Below are positions 34,012-42,213 of a stretch of 64,000 nt of DNA, piece after piece. The DNA comes from Thermohalobaculum sp039180675. Its GTDB lineage: Bacteria; Pseudomonadota; Alphaproteobacteria; Rhodobacterales; Rhodobacteraceae. The notes below the pieces were generated by a model that made no database searches, had not been told where the DNA came from, and saw nothing but the letters and a program-made list of their open reading frames with translations. The DNA lies in the NCBI GenBank assembly GCA_039180675.1, contig JBCDDC010000001.1, positions 186,001 through 250,000 on the forward strand. The letters are read 5' to 3'. The translations under genes were made by a program, and so were the position numbers. The number at the start of each line of letters is the position of its first letter. Within the stretch, counting starts at the first letter, position 1.

Positions 34012-34872
34012 TCAGAAACCCGCCGCCGCTGCGGCCTCGGGTTGCAACGCTGCCGCGAGCTCGGCGATTGCATCTGCGGTGCGTGGCCCGAAACCCAGCA
34101 GGAACAGGCCATCCATGGTGACATGCCGGTTTTTCTGTCCTGCCGGTGTCAGGGAGATTTCGGGCCGCGCCATTACCTTCTCGATCCCGCCGATCCGCTG
34201 CGCGTGCTGTTGCATCATCAGGATCACATCGGGCTGTGCGGCAAGGATCGCCTCCTTGTTCATCGGCTTGAAACCGTCGAAGGCCGAGGCTGCATTCTCT
34301 CCTCCCGCCGCTTCGATCATCACATGAGCCGCGGTATCGCGGCCGCCTACCAGCGGTGCAGTGCCTTGGACCGACAGGATGAACAGCACTTTCGGGCGAT
34401 CAGGCAGGCGGGCGACCTTCTCTTTGACGCTCGCCAGATCCGCCAGAAACGCCGTGGCGAGGTCATCGGCCGCGGCCTTTTTCCCGATCGCCTCGCCAAC
34501 GAACGCAATCTTCTTGGCTATATCGGCTGGCTCTGGCGTCTCCGGGGCCCTCGCGATTGTCACATTCGCTGCCTGCAACTGGTCGAAAGCGATCTTCGGC
34601 CCCGCATCATCGGCTGCGAGCACGAGATCAGGCGAGAGCGACAGGATCCCCTCGGCCGCGAGCCTGCGGACATAGCCGATCTGTGGAAGGGATGTGGCCT
34701 CCTGCGGGAAGAGCGAGGTTTGATCGACCCCGACGACATCGCCGCCCGACCCCAGAGCGAAGACGATCTCGGTCAGGTCTCCACCAGCGACCACGATGCG
34801 CTTCCCCTCTGCCCAGGCAGTAGCCGAAGAGAGCACGACCAGTCCGATGAAATAGAGAGCGATACGGGTCAT
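34012..34872 (-). CDS. hmuT: Haem-binding periplasmic protein HmuT
   Basis: Periplasmic haem-binding component, 286 residues, from ATG 34872 with aggaggcg upstream. The signal peptide ends near residue 22 (ATAWAEG). The fold is that of cluster A-III/BtuF-like binding proteins: RIVVAGGDLTEIVFALGSGGDVVGVD at the start, LSPDLVLAADDAGP, and the C-terminal LLGFGPRTADAI. A Tyr in QIGYVRRL lies where HmuT/ShuT proteins have their haem-ligating Tyr. The frame continues upstream of the ATG without family similarity. The start overlaps the stop of a small ORF by ATGA. Confidence 0.92.
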   Translation of the reverse strand: MTRIALYFIGLVVLSSATAWAEGKRIVVAGGDLTEIVFALGSGGDVVGVDQTSLFPQEATSLPQIGYVRRLAAEGILSLSPDLVLAADDAGPKIAFDQLQAANVTIARAPETPEPADIAKKIAFVGEAIGKKAAADDLATAFLADLASVKEKVARLPDRPKVLFILSVQGTAPLVGGRDTAAHVMIEAAGGENAASAFDGFKPMNKEAILAAQPDVILMMQQHAQRIGGIEKVMARPEISLTPAGQKNRHVTMDGLFLLGFGPRTADAIAELAAALQPEAAAAAGF

Positions 34873-35195
34873 CTGGCGCCTCCTGCTGCTGTAGCGATGA
34901 CGTTGTGCTGTCGATTGCGCGTGTTTTCTCTGAAGATCGTACTCGCGACTTCTCCGTTCTCGTCGACGATCTTCAATGGCGAGACCAACTCGCGGATCGA
35001 CGTCATCATTTGCCCCACGCATCTATGAACTACGCCGTCCAGGCACACAGACAAGTCGAGGGTTGGAACTATGATACGCGTCTGCAAACACTTGTTACTG
35101 TGGGCGGACAACTCTGGGATGCCCCATCTCCGCGCCTCGGCACCAACTGCCTGCGCTCTGCGCAAAACCGGCGCCGGGCCTAGTACGAGGTTCAT
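34869..35195 (-). CDS. Small ORF translationally coupled to hmuT, unknown function
   Basis: A possible 108-residue product from ATG 35195. Two things favour translation: a gaggag ribosome site 6 bases before the ATG, and a stop that overlaps the hmuT start in an exact ATGA. No signal peptide, membrane segment or known motif is seen; there are three Cys. Codon use looks less biased to G/C third positions than in its neighbours, which argues against a long-established gene. It may instead be a leader peptide-like ORF or a decayed gene in the 630-base gap between the receptor and hmuT. Confidence 0.4.
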   Translation of the reverse strand: MNLVLGPAPVLRRAQAVGAEARRWGIPELSAHSNKCLQTRIIVPTLDLSVCLDGVVHRCVGQMMTSIRELVSPLKIVDENGEVASTIFRENTRNRQHNVIATAAGGAR

Positions 35196-35502
35196 GCTGA
35201 ACTCCTCAAGCCTGACGAGGTGAGACACTCGCTGACAGTCACGGCAGACAGAATCTGGGTCTCTGACCGGCTGTTGGCTGAGAACACTCTCGCTATCCAA
35301 ATTGGATCGCATCACCGTCGCCTCAAGGCTTCCTGGCGGGCGTTTGTCTTACCTGCGGGAAGCGGAACGCAACGGCTATGCTTGGGTAGCGAACTTGGAA
35401 AAATACCGTCAAGCGAATTCGAGACGGACGCTTCCTTTGCCGCAGACTGATCTGGGGGACCGCTGCGCTGCGCTTTCAACGGGCACTCCTGAACATGGGA
35501 GA
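35196..35502. other. Gap between TonB-dependent receptor and small ORF
   Basis: These 307 bases lie downstream of the receptor on the minus strand. No ORF with family similarity, no strong hairpin with T-run and no recognised iron box was found. It could carry the hmu promoter or a 3' UTR. Confidence 0.4.
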
Positions 35503-37917
35503 CTAAAATCGCATCGTCGCGCGAAATCCGAAACGGCGCGGCTCGCCGATATCGACGTTCACATCTGCCCCGAGAACGCCGGCTGCGACCAGCGAGGTCG
35601 AGCCGGTCGCGTAGATCTCATTGAGCGCGTTCTCGACAAACGCTTCGACTTCGAAGTTCTCGGCCCGCAAACCAAGGCGGAAGTTCAAGACATCGAAGCT
35701 GTCGAAGGTGATCAAATTCGGGTCGAGCAGGTTGGCGAATTCGCTCGTGAACGTGTACTCACTGCGGACGAAACCTTGCACGCCTGGCAGGATGTCCTGC
35801 GGATGCTGATAATCACCAACAATGCTGTAGGTCGTCACCGGCGCGTTTGGCAGACGCGTGTCGGTCAGATCGCCGAAGGGCGAGTCGGCGAAATCCGTGA
35901 ACTTCGCAAAGTTCAGGCCAAGCTGGGAGTCGATCACCAGCCCTTCGACCGGCAACGCAACCACGCCGATCTCCGTGCCGACGCTACGTGCCGAAGCGGC
36001 ATTTTCGGTCACGAATTCGGGGACCCCGTCGACGACCTGCGAGATGAAGACCTGGATGTCGTCGTAATCCAGCAAAAAGCCGCTCGCATTGAGCCTAAGG
36101 CGATCATCGAGCAGAGAGGCCCGGAAACCTGCTTCGAAGGAACGCACGCGCTCTTCGTCAAAGGGAAGCGGGCCCTCGAACGTGCCGCTGATGCCGCCCG
36201 CCCGGAAACCGGTGGAGAACGAGAAGTAGGTCGAGAAATCGTCGGTCCAGTCATACTTGATCGAGGCGTTTGGCGTGATCGCCGAGAATGTCTCCTCGGC
36301 CTCGAAGAAAGGACTTGAGGGGATGACCAGAGCGGAGGCGCCTGTCGTTATCGTCTCGCCGCTTGTCTCGACCCGATCGCGGTTGAAGCGGGCACCCCCG
36401 ACAAGTTCCAGCTTTTCGAAAGGCTTCCAGCGCACATCTCCGAAGACGCCGAAGTTGAAGATCGAAACATCAGTGAACGACCCTATCGTACTCCCGTCGT
36501 CCGGGACCACGAACCCCGGAGGGGCCATTGGAAAGAAGACCCCGGTCAAAAGTTCAAACGCGTCTTCGCCTGGGTCGAGCAGGCTTTCGGTTTCGAAGGA
36601 GTTGAAGCTGAAGCTGCTGCCGATGTTGAACGATACCTCGCCATAATTACCCGGCAACTCGAACGCTTCGCTTTCGAACCGGAATTCCTGGGCGATCGCG
36701 CTTTCCTGGGTGTCGAAACTGCTGAAGGTGAAGGAGAGCGGCAGGCCGTCGCCATCGCCCTCGGCTTCCGAATCCACGAAGAAGAACGACGTGGTTGACC
36801 GCAAAGACCCGATATCGAAGTCGTAGACCCCGGTTCCCGTGACCAGCACCCGTTCGATACTGCTCTCACCATCCTCGTTGCTGAGGCTGATCAGGTCCTC
36901 GCTTTCCAGGTTGTCGAGCGGGATCGTGCTCCCGGCATCGAAGCCCGACCGGTCGTAGGAGGCGCTGACGTCGAAGAGCAGCCGATCGGTTGGTTGAGAG
37001 CGCAGGCTCAGGCGCGCGCTCTGATCGTCCCGGCGCACCGAGCTGCCGATCAACGGCTGCTCGATGAAGCCATCCGATGCATTCAGAAATGTCACCAGCC
37101 GCGCCGAAAGAAGGCCGTCCTCGAGGATCGGACTGTTGAGGATCAGCCGCCCCTGCGCATCCGGGAACGATCCGACCTCGCCGCTGAACTCAACCTCGAC
37201 CTCGTCGGTTGGCTTCTTAGGCACGAAGTTGATCGCCCCGCCGATCGTACCCCGGCCGAACGCCGTACCCTGTGGCCCCAAGGCGACTTCGGTGCGTTCG
37301 AGATCCAGCAGGTTCGGGCTGATCCCCAATGCCACACCGGTCGGATTGACAAGAACGCCATCCACGAAGACGCCGTTTGTGGGGCCGCTCGCGCCTACGC
37401 CGATCAGGTTGCTGATACCCCGGATCGAGAGGTTGAGATCGCCGGGTGTCGCGCCTTCGGTGAAACTCACATTCGGCGTGCGCCGGATGACATCGTCGGT
37501 GTCCCGGATGTTGGATCGCTCCAGTTCCTGATCGTCGAGCACCTTGATGCTGCCGGGGACGTCTTCGAGAAGCTCCTCCGTCCTCCGCGCGGTTACGACG
37601 ATGGGCGGCAGGGCGCTCTCGGCAACCTCGGACCCCGCCTCTTCGGAGCTCTGAGCGGTTCTGTCGATCACAGGACCATGAGGCAGTTTACCGTTCTGCT
37701 CGTTCGTGGCCCGAGCGACTTCTCGTCCGAAATTGGCCGCGACTGGGTCCGCCAAACTGCGTAAGCCGTCGAATACCATGACCGGCGCCTCGGGCGCCTG
37801 AGACGCGCTCGCGATGGGCTTGGATTGCGCCATCGCAGTTTCTGCGCCGACGCCAATCACAAACGCAGTGCAGAGCCCAATAAGCGCCACACGCGCTATG
37901 TCTGTTTTGAAAGCCAT
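35503..37917 (-). CDS. TonB-dependent outer-membrane receptor (paralogue 2), hmu-linked
   Basis: Outer-membrane receptor of 804 residues. The signal peptide ends near residue 30 (AMAQS). A roughly 75-residue linker is followed by the TonB box PIVVTARR at about 105-112. The plug has DVPGSIKV, NGVFVDGVL and GPQGTAFGRGTIGGAINF; the barrel ends in Phe. Many blocks are shared with the receptor at 5244-7592, whose TonB box lies much closer to the signal peptide. The extra N-terminal region has no clear STN signalling fold. Position upstream of hmuTUV suggests haem, but the classical FRAP/NPNL haem-receptor motif is not apparent, so a siderophore or other ligand remains possible. Confidence 0.93.
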   Translation of the reverse strand: MAFKTDIARVALIGLCTAFVIGVGAETAMAQSKPIASASQAPEAPVMVFDGLRSLADPVAANFGREVARATNEQNGKLPHGPVIDRTAQSSEEAGSEVAESALPPIVVTARRTEELLEDVPGSIKVLDDQELERSNIRDTDDVIRRTPNVSFTEGATPGDLNLSIRGISNLIGVGASGPTNGVFVDGVLVNPTGVALGISPNLLDLERTEVALGPQGTAFGRGTIGGAINFVPKKPTDEVEVEFSGEVGSFPDAQGRLILNSPILEDGLLSARLVTFLNASDGFIEQPLIGSSVRRDDQSARLSLRSQPTDRLLFDVSASYDRSGFDAGSTIPLDNLESEDLISLSNEDGESSIERVLVTGTGVYDFDIGSLRSTTSFFFVDSEAEGDGDGLPLSFTFSSFDTQESAIAQEFRFESEAFELPGNYGEVSFNIGSSFSFNSFETESLLDPGEDAFELLTGVFFPMAPPGFVVPDDGSTIGSFTDVSIFNFGVFGDVRWKPFEKLELVGGARFNRDRVETSGETITTGASALVIPSSPFFEAEETFSAITPNASIKYDWTDDFSTYFSFSTGFRAGGISGTFEGPLPFDEERVRSFEAGFRASLLDDRLRLNASGFLLDYDDIQVFISQVVDGVPEFVTENAASARSVGTEIGVVALPVEGLVIDSQLGLNFAKFTDFADSPFGDLTDTRLPNAPVTTYSIVGDYQHPQDILPGVQGFVRSEYTFTSEFANLLDPNLITFDSFDVLNFRLGLRAENFEVEAFVENALNEIYATGSTSLVAAGVLGADVNVDIGEPRRFGFRATMRF

Positions 37918-38157
37918 GCCTCTCTCCCCCCGGTCAAGGCCTTATTAGAGCCAGTGTGAAGGCTGCCTGCCGTGTCTTCGACATGGCGTTCGGGGGCTAA
38001 GCACCTTGGCTGCGTAATGGCTAAAGGGATCTGCCTGAGGGCGTCAACATCCCAAGCGTTGGCACGGAAGAGCAGGATCTCGCGATCACGGACCAGAATT
38101 GTGACCTTCGGTGATCCGCGGCTGTGCTATATACTTGAGGGAGATGTGGAGTGAACT

Positions 38158-38691
38158 ATGCTGAAACTCAACAATCGGGCACGAACAATCACAGTGCTTG
38201 CAGCAGGTTGCATAGTGCTCGCCGCCTGCACGGAACCGACGCCTTACGCCCCAGCGGTTGAGCGCTTCGGGTACACTGACAACCCGATCGAAGAGAACCG
38301 TTTCCGGGTCAGTTTTGGTGGTAATTCGCGGACGCCACGCGCCACGGTTGAGACGTATCTTCTCTACCGTGCCGCAGAGGTCACAGTCGCGGAAGGCTTC
38401 GACTGGTTCAGGATCGCCGACCAGGAGACGGAAGTGACGACTCGGTTCAGGTCGTTCTCCAACTCAGGCTTCGGCTTTGGCAGCCCGTTTTTCCGCAGAG
38501 GGTTCCGGTCGAGATTCGGATCGGGCTTCGGCAGCACGACCACACGTCCGATCTCGCGCTACGACACGATCGCGAACATCGTGGTATTCGAGGGCGACAA
38601 ACCGGCCGAGGATCCGCAGGCCTATGATGCCCGATCCGTATTGCAGACGCTCGGCCCTACGATCGTGCGGCCAGAAGAAAGAGACGGCTGA
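38158..38691 (+). CDS. CC0125/CC1285-family lipoprotein
   Basis: Small envelope lipoprotein of 177 residues. The leader has a lipobox LAAC with Cys24. The mature part contains the family block TPYAP...RFGYTDNPIEENRFRVSFGGN, then RATVETYLLYRAAEVTVAEGFDWF. A Phe/Gly/Arg-rich insert follows (about 98-125), then a DTIANIVVFEGDKP segment. Function is unknown in the family. It reads toward tonB and ends 8 bases before the convergent tonB stop. The preceding 240-base gap to the receptor start is non-coding. Confidence 0.85.
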   Translation: MLKLNNRARTITVLAAGCIVLAACTEPTPYAPAVERFGYTDNPIEENRFRVSFGGNSRTPRATVETYLLYRAAEVTVAEGFDWFRIADQETEVTTRFRSFSNSGFGFGSPFFRRGFRSRFGSGFGSTTTRPISRYDTIANIVVFEGDKPAEDPQAYDARSVLQTLGPTIVRPEERDG

Positions 38692-38699
38692 CCGCAGCT

Positions 38700-39689
38700 T
38701 TAGTTGAGCTGAAAATGGATAGGCACGACGAATTCTAGTTGTGCCACTCCAATATCGTCAGGAAATGGAGGCAGCGATCCGACCCTCGAAAGGATCTCGA
38801 GGATCTCATTGTCCAGCAATCTATGGCCAGAGCTTTTCCTAAGGCTTGATGTAACGATTGTCCCATCCGCCAAAACGACGAAATGAAGCTGCCCGATGCC
38901 CTCCTGCCGGCGGGATTGAGCGCGGCGCGGGTACCTTTTGTTTCGAGCAAGAATGGCCGAAACTTCCGCTTGATAGTCCCGACGCGCCCCGGGGTTGCCG
39001 CCGGCAGTAGCCTGCTGAGCCTGGCCAGTGTTTTTGGAATCGCCTGTCGTTCCCTCAGTTTCCTGACCGTCGGTGTCACCGGTTTCCTCGGCTGCCTGTT
39101 TAGCCTCGCCATCCGTTTTCTTCGGCTGCGTCTTGGCCGGTTGTTGCGCTTTCGGTTTCGTCACCTTCTTCGGCTTGTTCTTGTCGATCATATGTGCAGG
39201 CACCTTGGGCTTGGCCGTCGGCTTCGGCTCCAAGTTCTGCGGCTTGGCCTCAATGATCTCCGTCGGCTCAATCGCTGCAAGTTCGGTGACCGGCTCCGGT
39301 GGCTCCGGTTCGATCGGCTTAGCCTCCTCGACTTCTTCGGGCTTTATCTCTTCGATCGGTTCCAGTTCTGTGAGCTCTGGCTCCGGCTCCAGCGGTTCTA
39401 CAGGTTCGGCCTCGGTGATCTCCTGGGGCGGTTCCGTTTCCTGAAGTTCCGGCTCGGCGGTCTCGGCCTCCACCGGATCGGGTGTCACCTCTTTAGCCTC
39501 ATTTGGTTCAACCGGAGCCGCCGCACCCGGTGCTCCACCGGATGTCCCAAGCGCCACGTTCAGGCCGCCCGACCCCGCACCGATGGCTCCAGTCGTCATC
39601 GGAGCCCAGAGCATCCAGAGCGCGACACCCACATGCAGAGCGATCGCGACAATCGCGGCAGGCATCAGATGATACGATCTGAGCTCCAT
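38700..39689 (-). CDS. tonB: TonB energy-transducing protein
   Basis: Periplasm-spanning transducer, 329 residues. One N-terminal membrane helix lies at about 10-30, followed by a long Pro/Glu then Pro/Lys-rich spacer at about 55-200 (repeated EPEP- and KPK-type runs). The C-terminal TonB domain lies at about 238-329, with YPRRAQSRRQEG, LHFVVLADGTI and the final LEFVVPIHFQL strand. It takes proton-motive energy from ExbB/ExbD to outer-membrane receptors; two such receptors are in this window. Its ATG overlaps the last base of the second exbD stop (TGATG). It is the last gene of the minus-strand operon. Confidence 0.93.
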   Translation of the reverse strand: MELRSYHLMPAAIVAIALHVGVALWMLWAPMTTGAIGAGSGGLNVALGTSGGAPGAAAPVEPNEAKEVTPDPVEAETAEPELQETEPPQEITEAEPVEPLEPEPELTELEPIEEIKPEEVEEAKPIEPEPPEPVTELAAIEPTEIIEAKPQNLEPKPTAKPKVPAHMIDKNKPKKVTKPKAQQPAKTQPKKTDGEAKQAAEETGDTDGQETEGTTGDSKNTGQAQQATAGGNPGARRDYQAEVSAILARNKRYPRRAQSRRQEGIGQLHFVVLADGTIVTSSLRKSSGHRLLDNEILEILSRVGSLPPFPDDIGVAQLEFVVPIHFQLN

Positions 39690-40099
39690 CAGTTGTCGCC
39701 TCCCATGCTGGGTACCGTCAGCAGGCGCACCGAGGCGACCCCGTTGCTCCGCAGCGTGTCGATCAGCGCGACAACGGTTGCAGCCGAGGCGCGGCTGTCG
39801 GCCCGGATCCTGAACTCGCCCTGCTCGGCCGCTTTGACAGCCGCGACAAGCTCCTCTTCGGTTACCAGCTTCCCGCTCAAGGCAAGCTCCCCTTCCGCGC
39901 CGACTGCGATCGTCAGGTCCTGTTGCGCCGCCTCGCCGTCGCTTATGGATTGGGGAGGGATCACTTCGAATGGATCATTCGCCGAAAGCTTCCCGACCAC
40001 CATGAAGAAGATCAGGAGCAGGAAGACCACGTTGATGAGCGGCAGAATACTGTCGTCGTAGGTCAGTTGCCTCCGCGGTTTTCTGGGCATGCGCTTCAT
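39689..40099 (-). CDS. ExbD-family protein with Asn in place of the channel Asp
   Basis: A 136-residue ExbD/TolR-like protein with one membrane helix at about 18-40 and a periplasmic domain. In the helix, LPLINVVFLLLIFFM has Asn23 exactly where ExbD and TolR carry the Asp required for proton passage (codon at 40031-40033). The paired gene upstream keeps Asp. It probably acts as a structural partner in a heteromeric ExbD pair rather than as the proton-carrying subunit. It overlaps exbD upstream by ATGA and tonB downstream by one base. Confidence 0.9.
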   Translation of the reverse strand: MKRMPRKPRRQLTYDDSILPLINVVFLLLIFFMVVGKLSANDPFEVIPPQSISDGEAAQQDLTIAVGAEGELALSGKLVTEEELVAAVKAAEQGEFRIRADSRASAATVVALIDTLRSNGVASVRLLTVPSMGGDN

Positions 40100-40512
40100 C
40101 TCGTCGGCATAAGCGCAATGTCTTGCGCCCCCGCATTAGATAGCGTGTCGAGGAGAGTGACCATCCGCTGCATATCCACGCCAGACGCCGGCCGGATCAG
40201 GATCCGCTGATCAGGTTTTGCCTGCATGCGCGCGCCCACCCTTTCGCCGAGCGCTTCCAACGTCAGTGTTTCACCGGCAAGGCGCACTCCGTCACTCCTC
40301 AGGTCGATCAGGAGCGAGCCCTCGACACCGCTTGGCGCACCCGGCTGTCCTGCCGAGCTCACCTGAATGGATCGCCAGTCAAGGAAGCTCGACGCCAGCA
40401 TAAAGAAGACCAGCAAAATAAAGACCACGTCGATCAGCGGCGTCAGGGAGATCTTCAGCCGCTTGCGGGGTTCACGCCCGAACGGTCGACTGGTATCCAA
40501 CGCCGCCAGCAT
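40096..40512 (-). CDS. exbD: ExbD biopolymer transport protein
   Basis: A 138-residue ExbD with a cytoplasmic basic N-terminus. The membrane helix ISLTPLIDVVFILLVFFML carries the conserved Asp28, corresponding to E. coli ExbD Asp25. A periplasmic domain follows that ends GAQDIALMPTR. The start ATG 40512 lies 41 bases inside the exbB end. It should form the proton channel with ExbB and drive TonB. Confidence 0.93.
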   Translation of the reverse strand: MLAALDTSRPFGREPRKRLKISLTPLIDVVFILLVFFMLASSFLDWRSIQVSSAGQPGAPSGVEGSLLIDLRSDGVRLAGETLTLEALGERVGARMQAKPDQRILIRPASGVDMQRMVTLLDTLSNAGAQDIALMPTR

Positions 40513-41305
40513 AGTCTGACTCCGTGAATGCGGATTGAGGGACGGCTGCGCCGCTTGTGCTCAACTCGGTCGCGAAAACACCGGCGAGCGAGACGTCGAT
40601 CCGGTGTTCCACACGCTCAAGCCTCCGCTCGAACCAGTTGAAGGCGGCGACGACCGGGATCGCGACCGCAAGGCCGACAGCCGTTGTAAGCAAGGCCTCC
40701 CAGATGCCGCCGGATAGGATCGCGGGATCGACCTGGCTGCCTGCGGCTTCCAGTTGCGAGAACGCCTCGATCATCCCGAGAACCGTGCCGAAGAGACCTA
40801 GGAGCGGCGCGATGGCGGCGATCACTTCGAGCGGCCGCATCCAGCCCCGCAGCGCTTCGACCCGTTCGGAAGCCTCGGCATAGCAGGCCTCCCGGATCTT
40901 TTCGTCGGCGATCCCACGCGCCTTGCCTTCGAGTGCGAGCGCCAGCGTGCGCGCTGCGGGCTCGCGGCTTTCGATCGCAGTGTCGATCGCATCTTCCAGC
41001 CGCCCCTGACGATAAAGGCTCAAGGCGTCGCGGACCGCGCGGGTTTTGCCAACCCCTGCGCGCTGGAATTGCCAAAGTTTTGCGACAATGAGCGTGAGTG
41101 CGAAGACCGAGAGGCAGATCAGGATGAGCACCACCGGCCCGCCGGCGATCAGCATCTCTAGCAGGTTGTCGAAGCCGGTTGTTGGCTCCGCGGCGGAGAG
41201 CGACGGCTCGTCTCCAGCGACCGCACCGTCGCCAGCATCAAGTGCCGAGCTCTCAAGGGAAGTTGCCGGCGCGTCGCCGGTATTCTGAACTGCTTCGTCA
41301 GACAT
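40472..41305 (-). CDS. exbB: ExbB/TolQ-family proton channel
   Basis: A 277-residue ExbB with an acidic N-terminal extension of about 45 residues before TM1 (about 53-77). A cytoplasmic loop follows, then TM2 (about 160-182) with IAAIAPLLGLFGTVLGMIEAF and TM3 (about 203-225) with TTAVGLAVAIPVVAAFN, the family signature stretches. An aggaaaa site precedes ATG 41305. The C-terminal 40 or so residues extend beyond TM3 and overlap the start of exbD. Confidence 0.94.
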   Translation of the reverse strand: MSDEAVQNTGDAPATSLESSALDAGDGAVAGDEPSLSAAEPTTGFDNLLEMLIAGGPVVLILICLSVFALTLIVAKLWQFQRAGVGKTRAVRDALSLYRQGRLEDAIDTAIESREPAARTLALALEGKARGIADEKIREACYAEASERVEALRGWMRPLEVIAAIAPLLGLFGTVLGMIEAFSQLEAAGSQVDPAILSGGIWEALLTTAVGLAVAIPVVAAFNWFERRLERVEHRIDVSLAGVFATELSTSGAAVPQSAFTESDYAGGVGYQSTVRA

Positions 41306-41314
41306 GTTGTTTTC

Positions 41315-41722
41315 CTAGTTGATCAACTCGACCGAGCTGCGCGAGGCCGTCTCGATGAGATCCATACAGTCTTTCCGGGCTGTCCCGTCGCTCTCACAGC
41401 TTAGGATGTCGTTCACGAGAATCCGGCTCAAGCCGTCGCATGTGGTCCCGTCCATGCCGAAGACCTTGACGCTTGTTCGCCCGGAGCGGAGCGGACCCAT
41501 CTCGACGGCAAGCCGTCTTGATATCACGCCGTCGGGGTCGAACATGACGAGGTCCAGGGCCAACTTGTCGAAGCTTTGGGCCGTCGAATTCTCGATCACG
41601 ATATAGGCTTGGCAAGCCTCGCCAGCAGCCTCCAGCTTGTTCAACTCGACGCGAACTTTGTTACCTTCCGCCGACGCGGAGATGGGGAGCGCCAGAAGCG
41701 ATGTCACAAGTAGTTTCTTCAT
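41315..41722 (-). CDS. Uncharacterised periplasmic protein in the exbB operon
   Basis: Function not recognised. This 135-residue product has a Sec signal peptide cleaved near residue 18 (SASA-EG). The mature part looks beta-rich and has four Cys (37, 95, 109, 119), enough for two disulphides. Sequence such as AYIVIENSTAQSFDKLALDLVMFDPDG resembles small Ig-like/FxLYD-type accessory proteins. It ends 9 bases before exbB and overlaps the gene upstream by ATGA, so it is made together with the TonB energising complex. Confidence 0.78.
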   Translation of the reverse strand: MKKLLVTSLLALPISASAEGNKVRVELNKLEAAGEACQAYIVIENSTAQSFDKLALDLVMFDPDGVISRRLAVEMGPLRSGRTSVKVFGMDGTTCDGLSRILVNDILSCESDGTARKDCMDLIETASRSSVELIN

Positions 41723-42213
41723 GAGTTTCCCCCGGAAGCGGCGATTGAGATCCTCGGTTTCTCCTCACCCTCGAGCATCGAGACCTTGGCTTCGAGTTCG
41801 CGGATGCGCTCGTTCAAGGATGCGATCTCTGCATCGCGGCCCCCGGCACTCCAGTTGGCCGATTTAACCCGGGCCACGACGTCGGATCTGGCGTCGGCAA
41901 TGCGTGCCGACAGCGCCGCCTGAACTTCGCTAGCCCAGCTCTTGAACTGCGCAATGTGGATGGGAGAGGTAGCTGCGACGCCCCAGCCGATCACGGTGAC
42001 ACCGCCGGCCCAGATAACCATAGCTGCCCAGTAGCCTAGAAGCATGAAAATGACGCCGGGGCCGAGAATGGCAAGTCTTGCGGGCCAGAGATACGTGCGC
42101 TCCGTCACTTGCTCCTGTCTGAAAGCCCGGCGCCGCTTTGGGTCCGTGACCGCGATGTAGGCCGCAGCCACTGCCGAGAGGAGCAGGGCGATTATGGTCA
42201 GAAAGGACGTCAT
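41719..42213 (-). CDS. Uncharacterised membrane protein with coiled coil in the exbB operon
   Basis: Function not recognised. The 164-residue product has an N-terminal hydrophobic helix (about 3-22), a basic loop, and two close hydrophobic segments (about 42-82). A soluble helical half ends with a heptad-like stretch EIASLNERIRELEAKVSMLEGEE (about 130-152). Topology suggests an inner-membrane protein with a coiled-coil tail. Its ATG overlaps the PepSY gene stop by ATGA and its own stop overlaps the next gene by ATGA. Confidence 0.75.
   Translation of the reverse strand: MTSFLTIIALLLSAVAAAYIAVTDPKRRRAFRQEQVTERTYLWPARLAILGPGVIFMLLGYWAAMVIWAGGVTVIGWGVAATSPIHIAQFKSWASEVQAALSARIADARSDVVARVKSANWSAGGRDAEIASLNERIRELEAKVSMLEGEEKPRISIAASGGNS

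Noticed and set aside
38480..38560. Phe/Gly/Arg-rich insert in the lipoprotein as a nucleotide repeat or frameshift
   Set aside because: The frame stays open and family similarity resumes after it; it looks like a tolerated low-complexity insert.
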